Assembly: GCA_902385025.1 (NCBI GenBank)
Contig: CABMDX010000043.1
Location: 1 to 5,292 of the forward strand
Direction: 5' to 3'
DNA from: an uncultured archaeon
GTDB lineage: Archaea; Halobacteriota; Methanosarcinia; Methanotrichales; Methanotrichaceae
DNA: 5,292 bases
A program made the position numbers and the translations under genes. Shown here in pieces: positions 1 to 5,038 of the stretch (the first letter of the stretch is position 1; every line of letters begins with the position of its first letter). The notes under the pieces are model-generated. The model saw only the letters and a program-made list of their open reading frames with translations. It did not search any database and had not been told where the DNA came from.

Positions 1-549
1 CGCCAGGCCTATCAAGAACTGCCTTGTGCCAGTCTTTTCGATCATGATTTGCCCAAAGCCCTTCTGCAGGGATGTGGAGAAGGCGGCAAAGGCGATCATG
101 GCCTGCTTGGCCGATATTTCAGCAGTCAGCAGGGCCAGGGGCAGAAGCCTTGCGGGCATATCCGAGAGCATCGCGAATGTTGCCAGGAGGATAAAAGATA
201 TGAACAGCCCTCCTCCCGTTCCAAGGTTCACATCCTTCATGGCCTGGACCTTCTTTTCGAGCGTTCCATGGGCAATTACTCCATCGCCGAAGTCGGCCAG
301 GCCGTCGATGTGATTTATGCCGCACAGCTTGTATATGGCCGCTATCACCACTATTGCCACCAGATTGGCGGGCAGAGCATAGGCAGCGGCAAATGCCACT
401 GCCCCGATAATCGCTCCCAGCAGCAGTCCCACCATTGGAAACACATAGACATGCCTCATGAGGGCCTCGATGCCCTCCATGGAGATTCCTACCGGTATGG
501 TGGACAGCCATCCAAAGCCCGACTTGAGCGCAAAGACAAGGTCCTTCAA
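1..549 (-). CDS. cobS: Adenosylcobinamide-GDP ribazoletransferase (cobalamin synthase), C-terminus cut by window edge
   Basis: CobS is the membrane enzyme that joins adenosylcobinamide-GDP to alpha-ribazole (or its 5'-phosphate) in the last stage of B12 assembly. The first 183 residues are present, and the frame is open to base 1. The diagnostic motif HIDGLADFGDG lies at about residues 80-90; this acidic, metal-binding-type motif is the family hallmark. Hydrophobic segments at about 37-58, 62-78, 113-130 and 134-152 fit a multi-pass membrane protein. Family members are usually around 240-260 residues, so roughly a quarter is missing. The start is TTG at 547-549: GGGAG lies 7 bases upstream, the N-terminus (KDLVFALKSGFGWLSTIPVG) is CobS-like, and no better in-frame ATG exists. 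It begins 15 bases after the cobZ stop, so the two are very probably cotranscribed. The family call is very secure; the TTG start is likely. Confidence 0.93.
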   Translation of the reverse strand, partial: MKDLVFALKSGFGWLSTIPVGISMEGIEALMRHVYVFPMVGLLLGAIIGAVAFAAAYALPANLVAIVVIAAIYKLCGINHIDGLADFGDGVIAHGTLEKKVQAMKDVNLGTGGGLFISFILLATFAMLSDMPARLLPLALLTAEISAKQAMIAFAAFSTSLQKGFGQIMIEKTGTRQFLIGLA

Positions 550-564
550 GGTTATGCTCCCTTT

Positions 565-1029
565 CTAGTCCTGTGCTGCCCTGGTATACATGTTGGCAGA
601 TACTCCTCCAATAAGCCCGGCTACAACATCATCCATGAATGGGCCCAGACGCGCCAGGATGCCTGGCTTGGCCTTGTCGTAGCGGACATAATCGAATAGT
701 CCCTTATAGCCGCCAATGTACTTGGCAATGGCCAGGCCCAAGACCTCATCCGCGATGAGACACGTCAGGTCATTATCATAGTCGCAGGCTTTGAGGTTAG
801 GGAGGTTGCACTTCTCTCCCTCCGACTCCAGAAGGACGCCTGCATAAATAAGAAGCGCGAGATTTGGGTCGGAGAGGGCGATGGCCATCTCCTGCTTAAA
901 CCTTGCCTCTGCCTTATCGCGCGTCTCAACTCCCGGATGGGGGAAGTAAAGCTCCATGGCGGCGGAGACTATCTCGTCCTCGCCGATTCCTATGCTCCCC
1001 AGAACATCTCTGATATCTCTCGTTGCCAT
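565..1029 (-). CDS. cobZ: CobZ-type alpha-ribazole-5'-phosphate phosphatase (PgpA-fold)
   Basis: This is a 154-residue protein of the phosphatidylglycerophosphatase A (PgpA/CobZ) family. Visible signatures are IADEVLGLAIAKYI (about 92-105) and FMDDVVAGLIGG (131-142), which match the paired acidic motifs of PgpA. In Methanosarcina mazei a protein of this family (CobZ) was shown to replace bacterial CobC and dephosphorylate alpha-ribazole phosphate. Position directly before cobS supports that role over lipid phosphatase. The protein looks mostly soluble, unlike the membrane-bound PgpA of bacteria. Start choice: ATG at 1027-1029 lies about 30 bases after a TATA-like TTTTATC on the minus strand and has no Shine-Dalgarno site, which suggests a leaderless or nearly leaderless mRNA. 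An in-frame TTG at 1044 would add five residues, but it lies too close to that box. Family is secure; the B12 role is inferred from homology and context. Confidence 0.88.
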   Translation of the reverse strand: MATRDIRDVLGSIGIGEDEIVSAAMELYFPHPGVETRDKAEARFKQEMAIALSDPNLALLIYAGVLLESEGEKCNLPNLKACDYDNDLTCLIADEVLGLAIAKYIGGYKGLFDYVRYDKAKPGILARLGPFMDDVVAGLIGGVSANMYTRAAQD

Positions 1030-1055
1030 GATGCTGGGATGCAATGGCTGCGGAG

Positions 1056-1064
1056 GATAAAAGA
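1056..1064 (-). promoter_or_regulatory. TATA-like box of the cobZ-cobS operon
   Basis: On the minus strand this reads TCTTTTATC, centred about 31 bases before the ATG at 1029. That spacing would place transcription start at or a few bases before the ATG, which explains the lack of a ribosome binding site. Called by eye from spacing and composition. Confidence 0.45.
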
Positions 1065-1343
1065 ATATCTGGAAAATTCAGCTAATTGGCAGTGCAATAT
1101 CCGAATGCTCTCGGTAGAGAAGTTATTGGCTCTTCGATATTTTGCAGTGGCTAAACCCTGGTTACAATGCACTCAACCGATTGTTATAGCGCTCTCCGCG
1201 CGTCCTCTGCAGTTGTAGGGCCGTTTGCCACTGGTTATGGCCAAAATGGTCATGGACTGCCACTACAGAAGTTATAGAGGACACAGAGCTGGCACAGTAG
1301 ACTCGATTTTTCCATTACCCTTACAGAATAGCGAGGAGCCAAG

Positions 1344-1353
1344 TTATTTAAGG
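1344..1353 (+). promoter_or_regulatory. TATA-like box for the PII-like/NifU gene pair
   Basis: TTATTTAAGG is centred near 1348. A start of transcription about 25-27 bases downstream (near 1373-1375) would give a leader of about 10-13 bases that just includes the AGGGGA ribosome binding site at 1375-1380. The geometry is consistent, but the call is by eye. Confidence 0.5.
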
Positions 1354-1385
1354 TTCTAGTGTCGATATATTATCAGGGGAACTCT

Positions 1386-1712
1386 ATGAAGACCATGGTC
1401 AAGATTTTTGTAGATCACGAGCATCTCGTTCGAGTTATCAATACCTTAACTGAACTGGGCATCACCGGATTCTATCTCATAGAGTATCAGGGAATGGCGC
1501 CGAAGACCTGGAAGAGTTTTCGACTTAGCGAGAACCCTGATATGGCACTTGCCGCCATCAGGAATCACTCCGAGCCGGGCGTTATGGTTAATACCGTAGT
1601 GGGCTCTGATAAGTGCGAAAAGATCATAAAGCAGCTCGAGGAAGCTTTAAAAGGGATAAGGTACACGATCATTGGGCACAAAGTTACATCTATAAAGGTG
1701 AAAGGGGACTGA
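1386..1712 (+). CDS. Small PII-like (MJ1244-type) alpha/beta protein
   Basis: A 108-residue protein with the beta-alpha-beta rhythm of the PII-like ferredoxin fold. A first strand (MVKIFVD, about 4-10) is followed by a helix (LVRVINTLTELG, 14-25) and the segment GFYLIEYQGM (28-37). A second half has MVNTVVG (67-73), a helix (KIIKQLEEALKG, 79-90) and YTIIGHKVTSIKV (93-105). The G-[IF]-T-G-F-x-x-x-E-Y-x-G-M segment resembles archaeal proteins described as homologues of nitrogen regulatory protein PII. It lacks a recognisable T-loop with the uridylylated tyrosine of true GlnB/GlnK, and no amtB lies beside it, so its ligand and partner are unknown. ATG 1386 was chosen because AGGGGA sits 5 bases upstream; an upstream GTG (1359) is less likely. 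It is followed 7 bases later by a NifU-domain gene, so the two are probably one transcript. The PII-like assignment is from pattern memory. Confidence 0.7.
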   Translation: MKTMVKIFVDHEHLVRVINTLTELGITGFYLIEYQGMAPKTWKSFRLSENPDMALAAIRNHSEPGVMVNTVVGSDKCEKIIKQLEEALKGIRYTIIGHKVTSIKVKGD

Positions 1713-1719
1713 AGTATTC

Positions 1720-1947
1720 ATGCAAAACCTCAAAGGTGACGTCGAGGTCGCTCTGGAAAGCATCAGGAATGGCCTGCGCGTAGACGGTGGAGATGTTCAG
1801 CTCGTCGATATCGAGGATGGGATTGTAAAGGTAAAGCTGCAGGGACACTGCGCTGGTTGCCCTTTCTCGCAGATGACGCTTAAGAACTTCATCGAAAAAG
1901 AGCTTAAGAAGAACGTTCCGGGCGTAAAAAGCGTAGTATCCGTTTGA
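1720..1947 (+). CDS. Stand-alone NifU C-terminal-domain Fe-S scaffold/carrier protein
   Basis: This 75-residue protein consists of just the NifU C-terminal domain (Nfu family), which carries or transfers an Fe-S cluster bridged between two subunits. The hallmark is G-H-C-A-G-C-P at residues 42-48, with Cys44 and Cys47 as ligands, followed by SQMTLKNFIEKEL. The N-terminal half has the typical helix then VDGGDVQLVDIEDGIVKVKL (about 21-40). No NifU N-terminal (IscU-like) or middle domain is present, which is usual for archaeal Nfu-type proteins. It starts 7 bases after the PII-like gene; the GGGGA at 1704-1708, inside the end of that gene, is about 11 bases from the ATG, a slightly long but usable spacing. 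Its clients are unknown. The nearby cysteine-rich winged-helix protein is a possible one, by position only. Family call very secure. Confidence 0.95.
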   Translation: MQNLKGDVEVALESIRNGLRVDGGDVQLVDIEDGIVKVKLQGHCAGCPFSQMTLKNFIEKELKKNVPGVKSVVSV

Positions 1948-1988
1948 ACAGGCGCCCAATTTTATTTGCCAGAATAGAGATTGATACT

Positions 1989-2029
1989 CATATAACTTTG
2001 CAGTATTATTTACCCAAATTACTAAGGAG
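1989..2029 (+). promoter_or_regulatory. Promoter and ribosome binding site of the Lsm operon
   Basis: CATATAACT at about 1989-1997 is a TATA-like box; start of transcription would fall near 2018-2021. AAGGAG at 2024-2029 is a strong Shine-Dalgarno site, 8 bases before ATG 2038. It decides between ATG 2038 and an ATG at 2031 that hits a stop within seven codons. The T-rich stretch at about 1959-1967 just upstream may end the preceding transcript, though that is weakly supported. Confidence 0.5.
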
Positions 2030-2037
2030 TATGGTTC

Positions 2038-2262
2038 ATGTTTCCAACTAAAAAGGTGCAAAGTCTTGTAGGCAGCAAGATTCAGGTAGAGATGAAAGGC
2101 TCACCGCGTTATGTGCTGGAGGGAATTCTCAATAGCGTCGATGAGTACCTGAATCTTCACCTCCTGGAGACCGTAGAACTCATCGGCGGCGAGAAGACTC
2201 GATCACTGGGTTCTGTAATCCTTCGCGGCAACAATGTCATCCTCATAAGCCCTATTGAGTAA
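2038..2262 (+). CDS. Archaeal Sm-like (Lsm/SmAP) RNA-binding protein
   Basis: A 74-residue Sm-fold protein, expected to form a hexameric or heptameric ring that binds U-rich RNA. The Sm1 motif spans about residues 7-40 (L-x-G-S-K-I-Q-V-E-M-K-G, then L-E-G-I-L-N-S-V-D-E-Y-L-N-L). Its RNA-contact positions Asp35 and Asn39 are present. The Sm2 motif spans about 58-71, with R-G-N-N at 63-66 and the following strand VILISP. There is no tail or extra domain. In many archaea the Lsm gene is followed by the ribosomal protein L37e gene; here it is instead followed 12 bases later by a winged-helix/cysteine-cluster gene. It could therefore be a second Lsm paralogue or a rearranged locus. Start set by AAGGAG 8 bases upstream. 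Identity is very secure; RNA targets cannot be read from the sequence. Confidence 0.95.
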   Translation: MFPTKKVQSLVGSKIQVEMKGSPRYVLEGILNSVDEYLNLHLLETVELIGGEKTRSLGSVILRGNNVILISPIE

Positions 2263-2274
2263 TGGAGCACTGGA

Positions 2275-2649
2275 ATGACTGCTGAGGAGGCGCTGGAATA
2301 TATAAAATCGCATCCAGATGGAGCACTGCAAAGCGATCTATGGAAGGCTCTAAAGATAGATTCTCGCAAGTGCTCTCGCATCATTGCCAAGCTCCTCAAG
2401 GATAATCTCATCTCCCGCGAGGTTGAAACGGTCGATGGCATCAGGACCTACAGGCTGTTTTACGCAGAAAAGGCTCGGGGCAGACGTTTCGATCCTCTGC
2501 TGGCGGTGGACTGCTTTGAGCCCTGCGCAGGATGCATTGAAGAGTGCATGCCTGAGCACTGTGCCAAGCTCAGCGAGTGGATATTCTCGATAGTGATGGG
2601 CGTGGAAGGGGAGGTTGCCATCGAGAAGGTCTTTACAGAGAAGACCTGA
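2275..2649 (+). CDS. Winged-helix protein with C-terminal cysteine cluster, possible TFE-beta/RPC34-like factor
   Basis: A 124-residue protein in two parts. Residues 1-65 form a winged helix (AEEALEYIKSHPDG; QSDLWKALKIDSRKCSRIIAKL as the helix-turn-helix; then a wing, VETVDGIRTYRLFY). Residues 80-96 form a cysteine cluster, C80-x3-C84-x2-C87-x3-C91-x4-C96, followed by x4-E-W-I (101-103), and a hydrophobic tail. From memory, archaeal TFE-beta and eukaryotic RPC34/RPC39 have the same order, winged helix then a 4Fe-4S site, and RPC39-type proteins end in C-x4-E-W-[LI]; here C96-x4-E-W-I fits exactly. The cysteines therefore probably bind an Fe-S cluster or a metal. Alternatives are a B-block/TFIIIC-like or MarR-like DNA-binding regulator. 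It lies 12 bases after the Lsm gene, with GGAG 7 bases before ATG 2275. An ATG at 2262 overlapping the Lsm stop is out of frame and stops after seven codons. Winged helix plus metal site is likely; the TFE-beta assignment is inference. Confidence 0.72.
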   Translation: MTAEEALEYIKSHPDGALQSDLWKALKIDSRKCSRIIAKLLKDNLISREVETVDGIRTYRLFYAEKARGRRFDPLLAVDCFEPCAGCIEECMPEHCAKLSEWIFSIVMGVEGEVAIEKVFTEKT

Positions 2650-2669
2650 TAGAGCCCTAAAATCTCCTT

Positions 2670-2716
2670 GCTACTATTTTTTAAAAAATTTTATTAAAAA
2701 TTATATTAAAATTTTA
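2670..2716. terminator. A+T-rich convergent terminator serving both strands
   Basis: Between the two convergent stop codons lies a run with T-tracts on both strands. The plus strand has TTTTTT at 2677-2682 and TTTT at 2689-2692. The minus strand has AATTTTAATATAATTTTT at 2695-2712. The core ATTTTTTAAAAAAT at 2676-2689 is a perfect 14-base palindrome. Archaeal RNA polymerase stops at U-rich tracts, so this can end the Lsm operon and the synthetase gene. Confidence 0.75.
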
Positions 2717-2725
2717 CCCTCTCTT

Positions 2726-4795
2726 CTATGCCGTCTTAAGGATCCTCTTGTGGTGCCTGTACATGATGGCCAGAGCATCGGCCACCTCCTCTGGCGTGGA
2801 AAAGACCGGAATCCCTGCCTTTTCCATCTTGATTACGTCCTGCAAGGCAAACTCCTTTCCTGCGACGCAGGCGATGATGGGCTTGCCTTTGTAGTCTATG
2901 CTTTTCAGGGCCTCTACATAGCTTTCCAGGATCTCTGCCTGCAGGACGACGATGAAGCTCCCCACATCATCGCTATCCACACCGATTTCGATGGTTCTCT
3001 TCACGGTCTCGGCATCCTGGCTGAATGTATAGTCCACCGGATTCATGCCGCAGACATAATCGGGCAGCAGGCTCTTTAGCCTCTCCTTCAAGGGCGGCTC
3101 GAGTTCTGCCAGCCTCATGCCGTTGTCGATGATGGCGTCTGCAGAAATGACGCCCAGTGATCCGGCATATGTGATGATGAATACCCCCTCTCGGTCTGGA
3201 AAAGGCTGCTTGGAAATGGCCCGGGCCAGGTTGAACATGTGTTCGTAGTCGCGAGCCCTGATGATTCCCGACTGGCGGAAATCGGCGCTGAAGACCTCGT
3301 CGTTGCCCGCGAGAGATGCGGTGTGACTTGCGACGGCCTTTTTGCCTGCCTCAGTGCGGCCGGACTTGAGCACTACAACAGGCTTCTTCATGGTAATCTG
3401 TCGAGCGGCATCGATGAACCTGCGGCCTCCTTTCACTGACTCCAGATACATGCAGATGACGTTGATATTCTCATCCTTGCTCACTGCTTCCATGATATCG
3501 GTCTCGTTGATGTCCAGCTTGTTGCCAATTGTCGCAATAATGCCGAAGTCCATGATATGGCGCAGTCCCCAGAGCATTCCTGCCGCACATACTCCTGCCT
3601 GTGAGACAAGCCCGATGTTGCCCTTTGAGAGTGCATCCACTATGCCGATGGACTGGACCATGCTGCAATGAGTGTTGATGATGCCTGAGCAGTTGGGGCC
3701 GAGCAAGCGAACCCCATATTTGTCCGCGATATCCTTCATCTGCAGTTCTATCTTCTTGCCCTCAGACCCCATCTCAGCAAAGCCGGCTGATTCCACTACT
3801 ATGTAGCGCACACCGCATTTGCAGCACTCTTCGACCACATCAGTGGTCATTCCCGCAGAGACGAGGATAATGGCCACATCCACAGGTCTGGACACGGCAC
3901 TGATGCAGGGATAGGCACGGATGCCCTGAATCTCATCTGCTTTGGGATTGATGGGATACAGCTTGCCCTTGAAATGGTGACTTACTAAATTGGAAAAGAC
4001 ATTCCATCCCAGTTTTCCCGGAGTGCCGGAGGCTCCGATGACTGCCACGCTGCCCGGATAGAAGAGGTCACGCAGATCCTGCTTGACTGGAGACTGGGCC
4101 TTTGGCCTGGACTCGCCGAGGATTATGCGGGCATCTACTACATTGTAGCCATCAGGATATACGAAGACTGGATTAAGATCCATTTCCGTGATTTCCGGAT
4201 TTTCATTCACGAAATCGGATATTTTCAATAGAAGCTTCTTCAAGGACTCTATGTCAGAGTGCTTTCCGCGATAGCCTTTTAGAATAGCTGATCCCCGGAT
4301 CTCATCGATCATTTCTTCTGCATCTGACTCGTTTATGGGAATCGAGCGGAAGGAGACGTCTTTGAGAGCCTCCACAAAGACACCTCCCAGGCCGAACATG
4401 AGCATGGGTCCAAAGGTTGCATCCATTGTGACGCCCACGATGACCTCCTGGCCGGGTTTTGCCATTTTCTGCACAGAGACGCCGGTGATTTTCTTTTTCG
4501 CAAATGAGGCCATGATCTCTCGATAGGCCTCTCGCACGTCACTCTCGCTTTGCAGATTGAGCTTGACTCCGCCCAGGTCGGATTTGTGGATGACCTCGGG
4601 CGAGAGAATCTTCAAGGCCGCGGGCGAAGAGAGGGACTTAAAGATCCTTGCTGCCTCCTCTTCCGACCCTGCCACACTGGCACCGGTGGTGATGATCCCC
4701 AAACTTTCCAAAACGGCCTTGCTCTCATGCTCCATCAGGTAGCTTCTGCCAGCCGCTTTCGCCTGATCTATGATTTCTCTGTGTTTTTCTGCCAT
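2726..4795 (-). CDS. ADP-forming acetyl/acyl-CoA synthetase, fused beta-alpha subunits
   Basis: This 689-residue enzyme is expected to catalyse acyl-CoA + ADP + Pi to acid + ATP + CoA; acetate is the usual substrate but is not provable here. Numbered from the ATG at 4795, an ATP-grasp (beta-type) half comes first (about 11-228), with I-H-K-S-D-L-G-G (His70) and E-M-D-L-N-P (Asp206). The CoA-binding Rossmann half follows (about 242-335; V-I-G-A-S-G-T-P-G-K-L-G), then L-G-P-N-C-S-G-I and a succinyl-CoA-ligase-like part with S-H-T-A-S-L-A-G (His491, the phosphohistidine). All key residues are present, so it is likely catalytic and not one of the degenerate acetyltransferase relatives. Small departures are Ala for the common Gly in SHTG and Ser after GPNC. 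The ATG at 4795 has GGGG 5 bases upstream and matches the family N-terminus; an in-frame ATG at 4828 adds 11 unusual residues. It stands alone as one transcription unit. Confidence 0.93.
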   Translation of the reverse strand: MAEKHREIIDQAKAAGRSYLMEHESKAVLESLGIITTGASVAGSEEEAARIFKSLSSPAALKILSPEVIHKSDLGGVKLNLQSESDVREAYREIMASFAKKKITGVSVQKMAKPGQEVIVGVTMDATFGPMLMFGLGGVFVEALKDVSFRSIPINESDAEEMIDEIRGSAILKGYRGKHSDIESLKKLLLKISDFVNENPEITEMDLNPVFVYPDGYNVVDARIILGESRPKAQSPVKQDLRDLFYPGSVAVIGASGTPGKLGWNVFSNLVSHHFKGKLYPINPKADEIQGIRAYPCISAVSRPVDVAIILVSAGMTTDVVEECCKCGVRYIVVESAGFAEMGSEGKKIELQMKDIADKYGVRLLGPNCSGIINTHCSMVQSIGIVDALSKGNIGLVSQAGVCAAGMLWGLRHIMDFGIIATIGNKLDINETDIMEAVSKDENINVICMYLESVKGGRRFIDAARQITMKKPVVVLKSGRTEAGKKAVASHTASLAGNDEVFSADFRQSGIIRARDYEHMFNLARAISKQPFPDREGVFIITYAGSLGVISADAIIDNGMRLAELEPPLKERLKSLLPDYVCGMNPVDYTFSQDAETVKRTIEIGVDSDDVGSFIVVLQAEILESYVEALKSIDYKGKPIIACVAGKEFALQDVIKMEKAGIPVFSTPEEVADALAIMYRHHKRILKTA

Positions 4796-4845
4796 TTTGA
4801 CCCCAGGATAATGCTTTTTGATCTGCATTGCTTCTGTGGTTGGCG

Positions 4846-4852
4846 AATTATC
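4846..4852 (-). promoter_or_regulatory. Possible TATA-like box of the acyl-CoA synthetase gene
   Basis: The minus strand reads GATAATT here. Transcription would start near 4822, downstream of the ATG at 4828, leaving a leader of about 27 bases with GGGG at 4801-4804 before the ATG at 4795. A competing box is TTTATCA on the minus strand at 4946-4952, which would give a leader of more than 120 bases. Neither is strong. Confidence 0.3.
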
Positions 4853-4887
4853 AGCCGGAGCAAAGCAGCAAAAAGAGCGTCCGGCTG
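4852..4887. repeat. 8-base perfect inverted repeat upstream of the acyl-CoA synthetase gene
   Basis: CAGCCGGA at 4852-4859 is matched by TCCGGCTG at 4880-4887 with a 20-base spacer. It abuts the possible TATA-like box at 4846-4852. It could be a two-half-site operator (about 28 bases centre to centre) or a stem in a long leader RNA. The function is unknown. Confidence 0.45.
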
Positions 4888-4903
4888 CCTGCTATTTTGC
4901 AGG
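4888..4903. repeat. Short hairpin CCTGC-6-GCAGG
   Basis: CCTGC at 4888-4892 and GCAGG at 4899-4903 are perfect complements around a TATTTT loop. The hairpin begins at the base after the preceding inverted repeat ends, so the two form a compact block on the synthetase side of the divergent region. No T-run follows on either strand, so it is not a usual terminator. Confidence 0.4.
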
Positions 4904-4958
4904 ATTTCATCTCGTCAATCCAAAATTCGTTTTCTTTCATATTATTGATAAACGTTTT

Positions 4959-5007
4959 GCATCGCAGGGCTTTTGGCTCTGGCGAAGAACGGCCTAAGAA
5001 GCGATGC
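4959..5007. repeat. 7-base inverted repeat with 35-base spacer
   Basis: GCATCGC at 4959-4965 matches GCGATGC at 5001-5007. A second, crossing 7-base pair is GGCTTTT at 4968-4974 with AAAAGCC at 5021-5027. Because the two pairs interleave, they could not both form as simple nested hairpins. Short repeats of this kind can arise by chance, so this is listed only because symmetries cluster here. Confidence 0.3.
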
Positions 5008-5009
5008 TC

Positions 5010-5022
5010 TTATCTCAGATAA
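5010..5022. promoter_or_regulatory. 13-base perfect palindrome before the PAC2 gene, possible operator
   Basis: TTATCTCAGATAA is a perfect inverted repeat with a single central base, ending 16 bases before ATG 5039. If the PAC2 mRNA is leaderless, its TATA region would fall at about 5009-5015, so the palindrome would overlap it. That is the expected site for a dimeric repressor. No regulator gene can be tied to it from this window. Confidence 0.45.
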
Positions 5023-5038
5023 AAGCCAATATTTAATT

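Larger units (their letters stand above)
1030..1385. other. Divergent intergenic region between cobZ and the PII-like gene
   Basis: About 355 bases separate the two divergent starts. The ends hold the two promoters listed separately. The middle (roughly 1070-1340) contains only short imperfect symmetries, such as CTCT-CGGT-AGAG at about 1109-1120 and the near-palindrome ATGGCCAAAATGGTCAT at 1237-1253. I see no convincing gene, tRNA or cobalamin-riboswitch-like B12 box. The only plus-strand reading frame wholly inside it is a 40-codon run (1237-1359) that has no ribosome binding site and no recognisable protein. Confidence 0.5.

Noticed and set aside
119..511. 130-codon minus-strand frame inside cobS
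   Set aside because: It is an alternate frame of cobS; the CobS frame carries the HIDGLADFGDG motif and membrane segments and is open to the window edge.
49..699. Open 216-codon frame on the plus strand across the cobS and cobZ region
   Set aside because: It runs antisense to two recognisable genes, its translation is low-complexity and rich in His, Gln and Gly, and it matches no family I know.
1237..1359. 40-residue plus-strand frame in the cobZ/PII-like spacer
   Set aside because: No ribosome binding site, no plausible promoter spacing, and no recognisable sequence; it ends within the promoter of the next gene.
1030..1385. Possible cobalamin riboswitch or tRNA in the spacer near the B12 genes
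   Set aside because: I looked for a B12-box-like core and a cloverleaf with T-loop GTTCRA and found neither; cobalamin riboswitches are also not expected in archaea.
1690..2061. 123-codon minus-strand frame opposite the NifU-domain gene
   Set aside because: It lies antisense to the NifU-domain gene and its promoter region, and its product resembles nothing known.
2262..2328. 11-base direct repeat ATGGAGCACTG at 2262-2272 and 2318-2328
   Set aside because: The first copy is the Lsm stop/ribosome binding site region and the second is coding sequence of the next gene. No further copies are seen, and a single repeat of this length is expected by chance in a window this size.
4550..4948. 132-codon plus-strand frame opposite the synthetase N-terminus
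   Set aside because: Most of it is antisense to the ATP-grasp half of the synthetase; its translation shows no domain.
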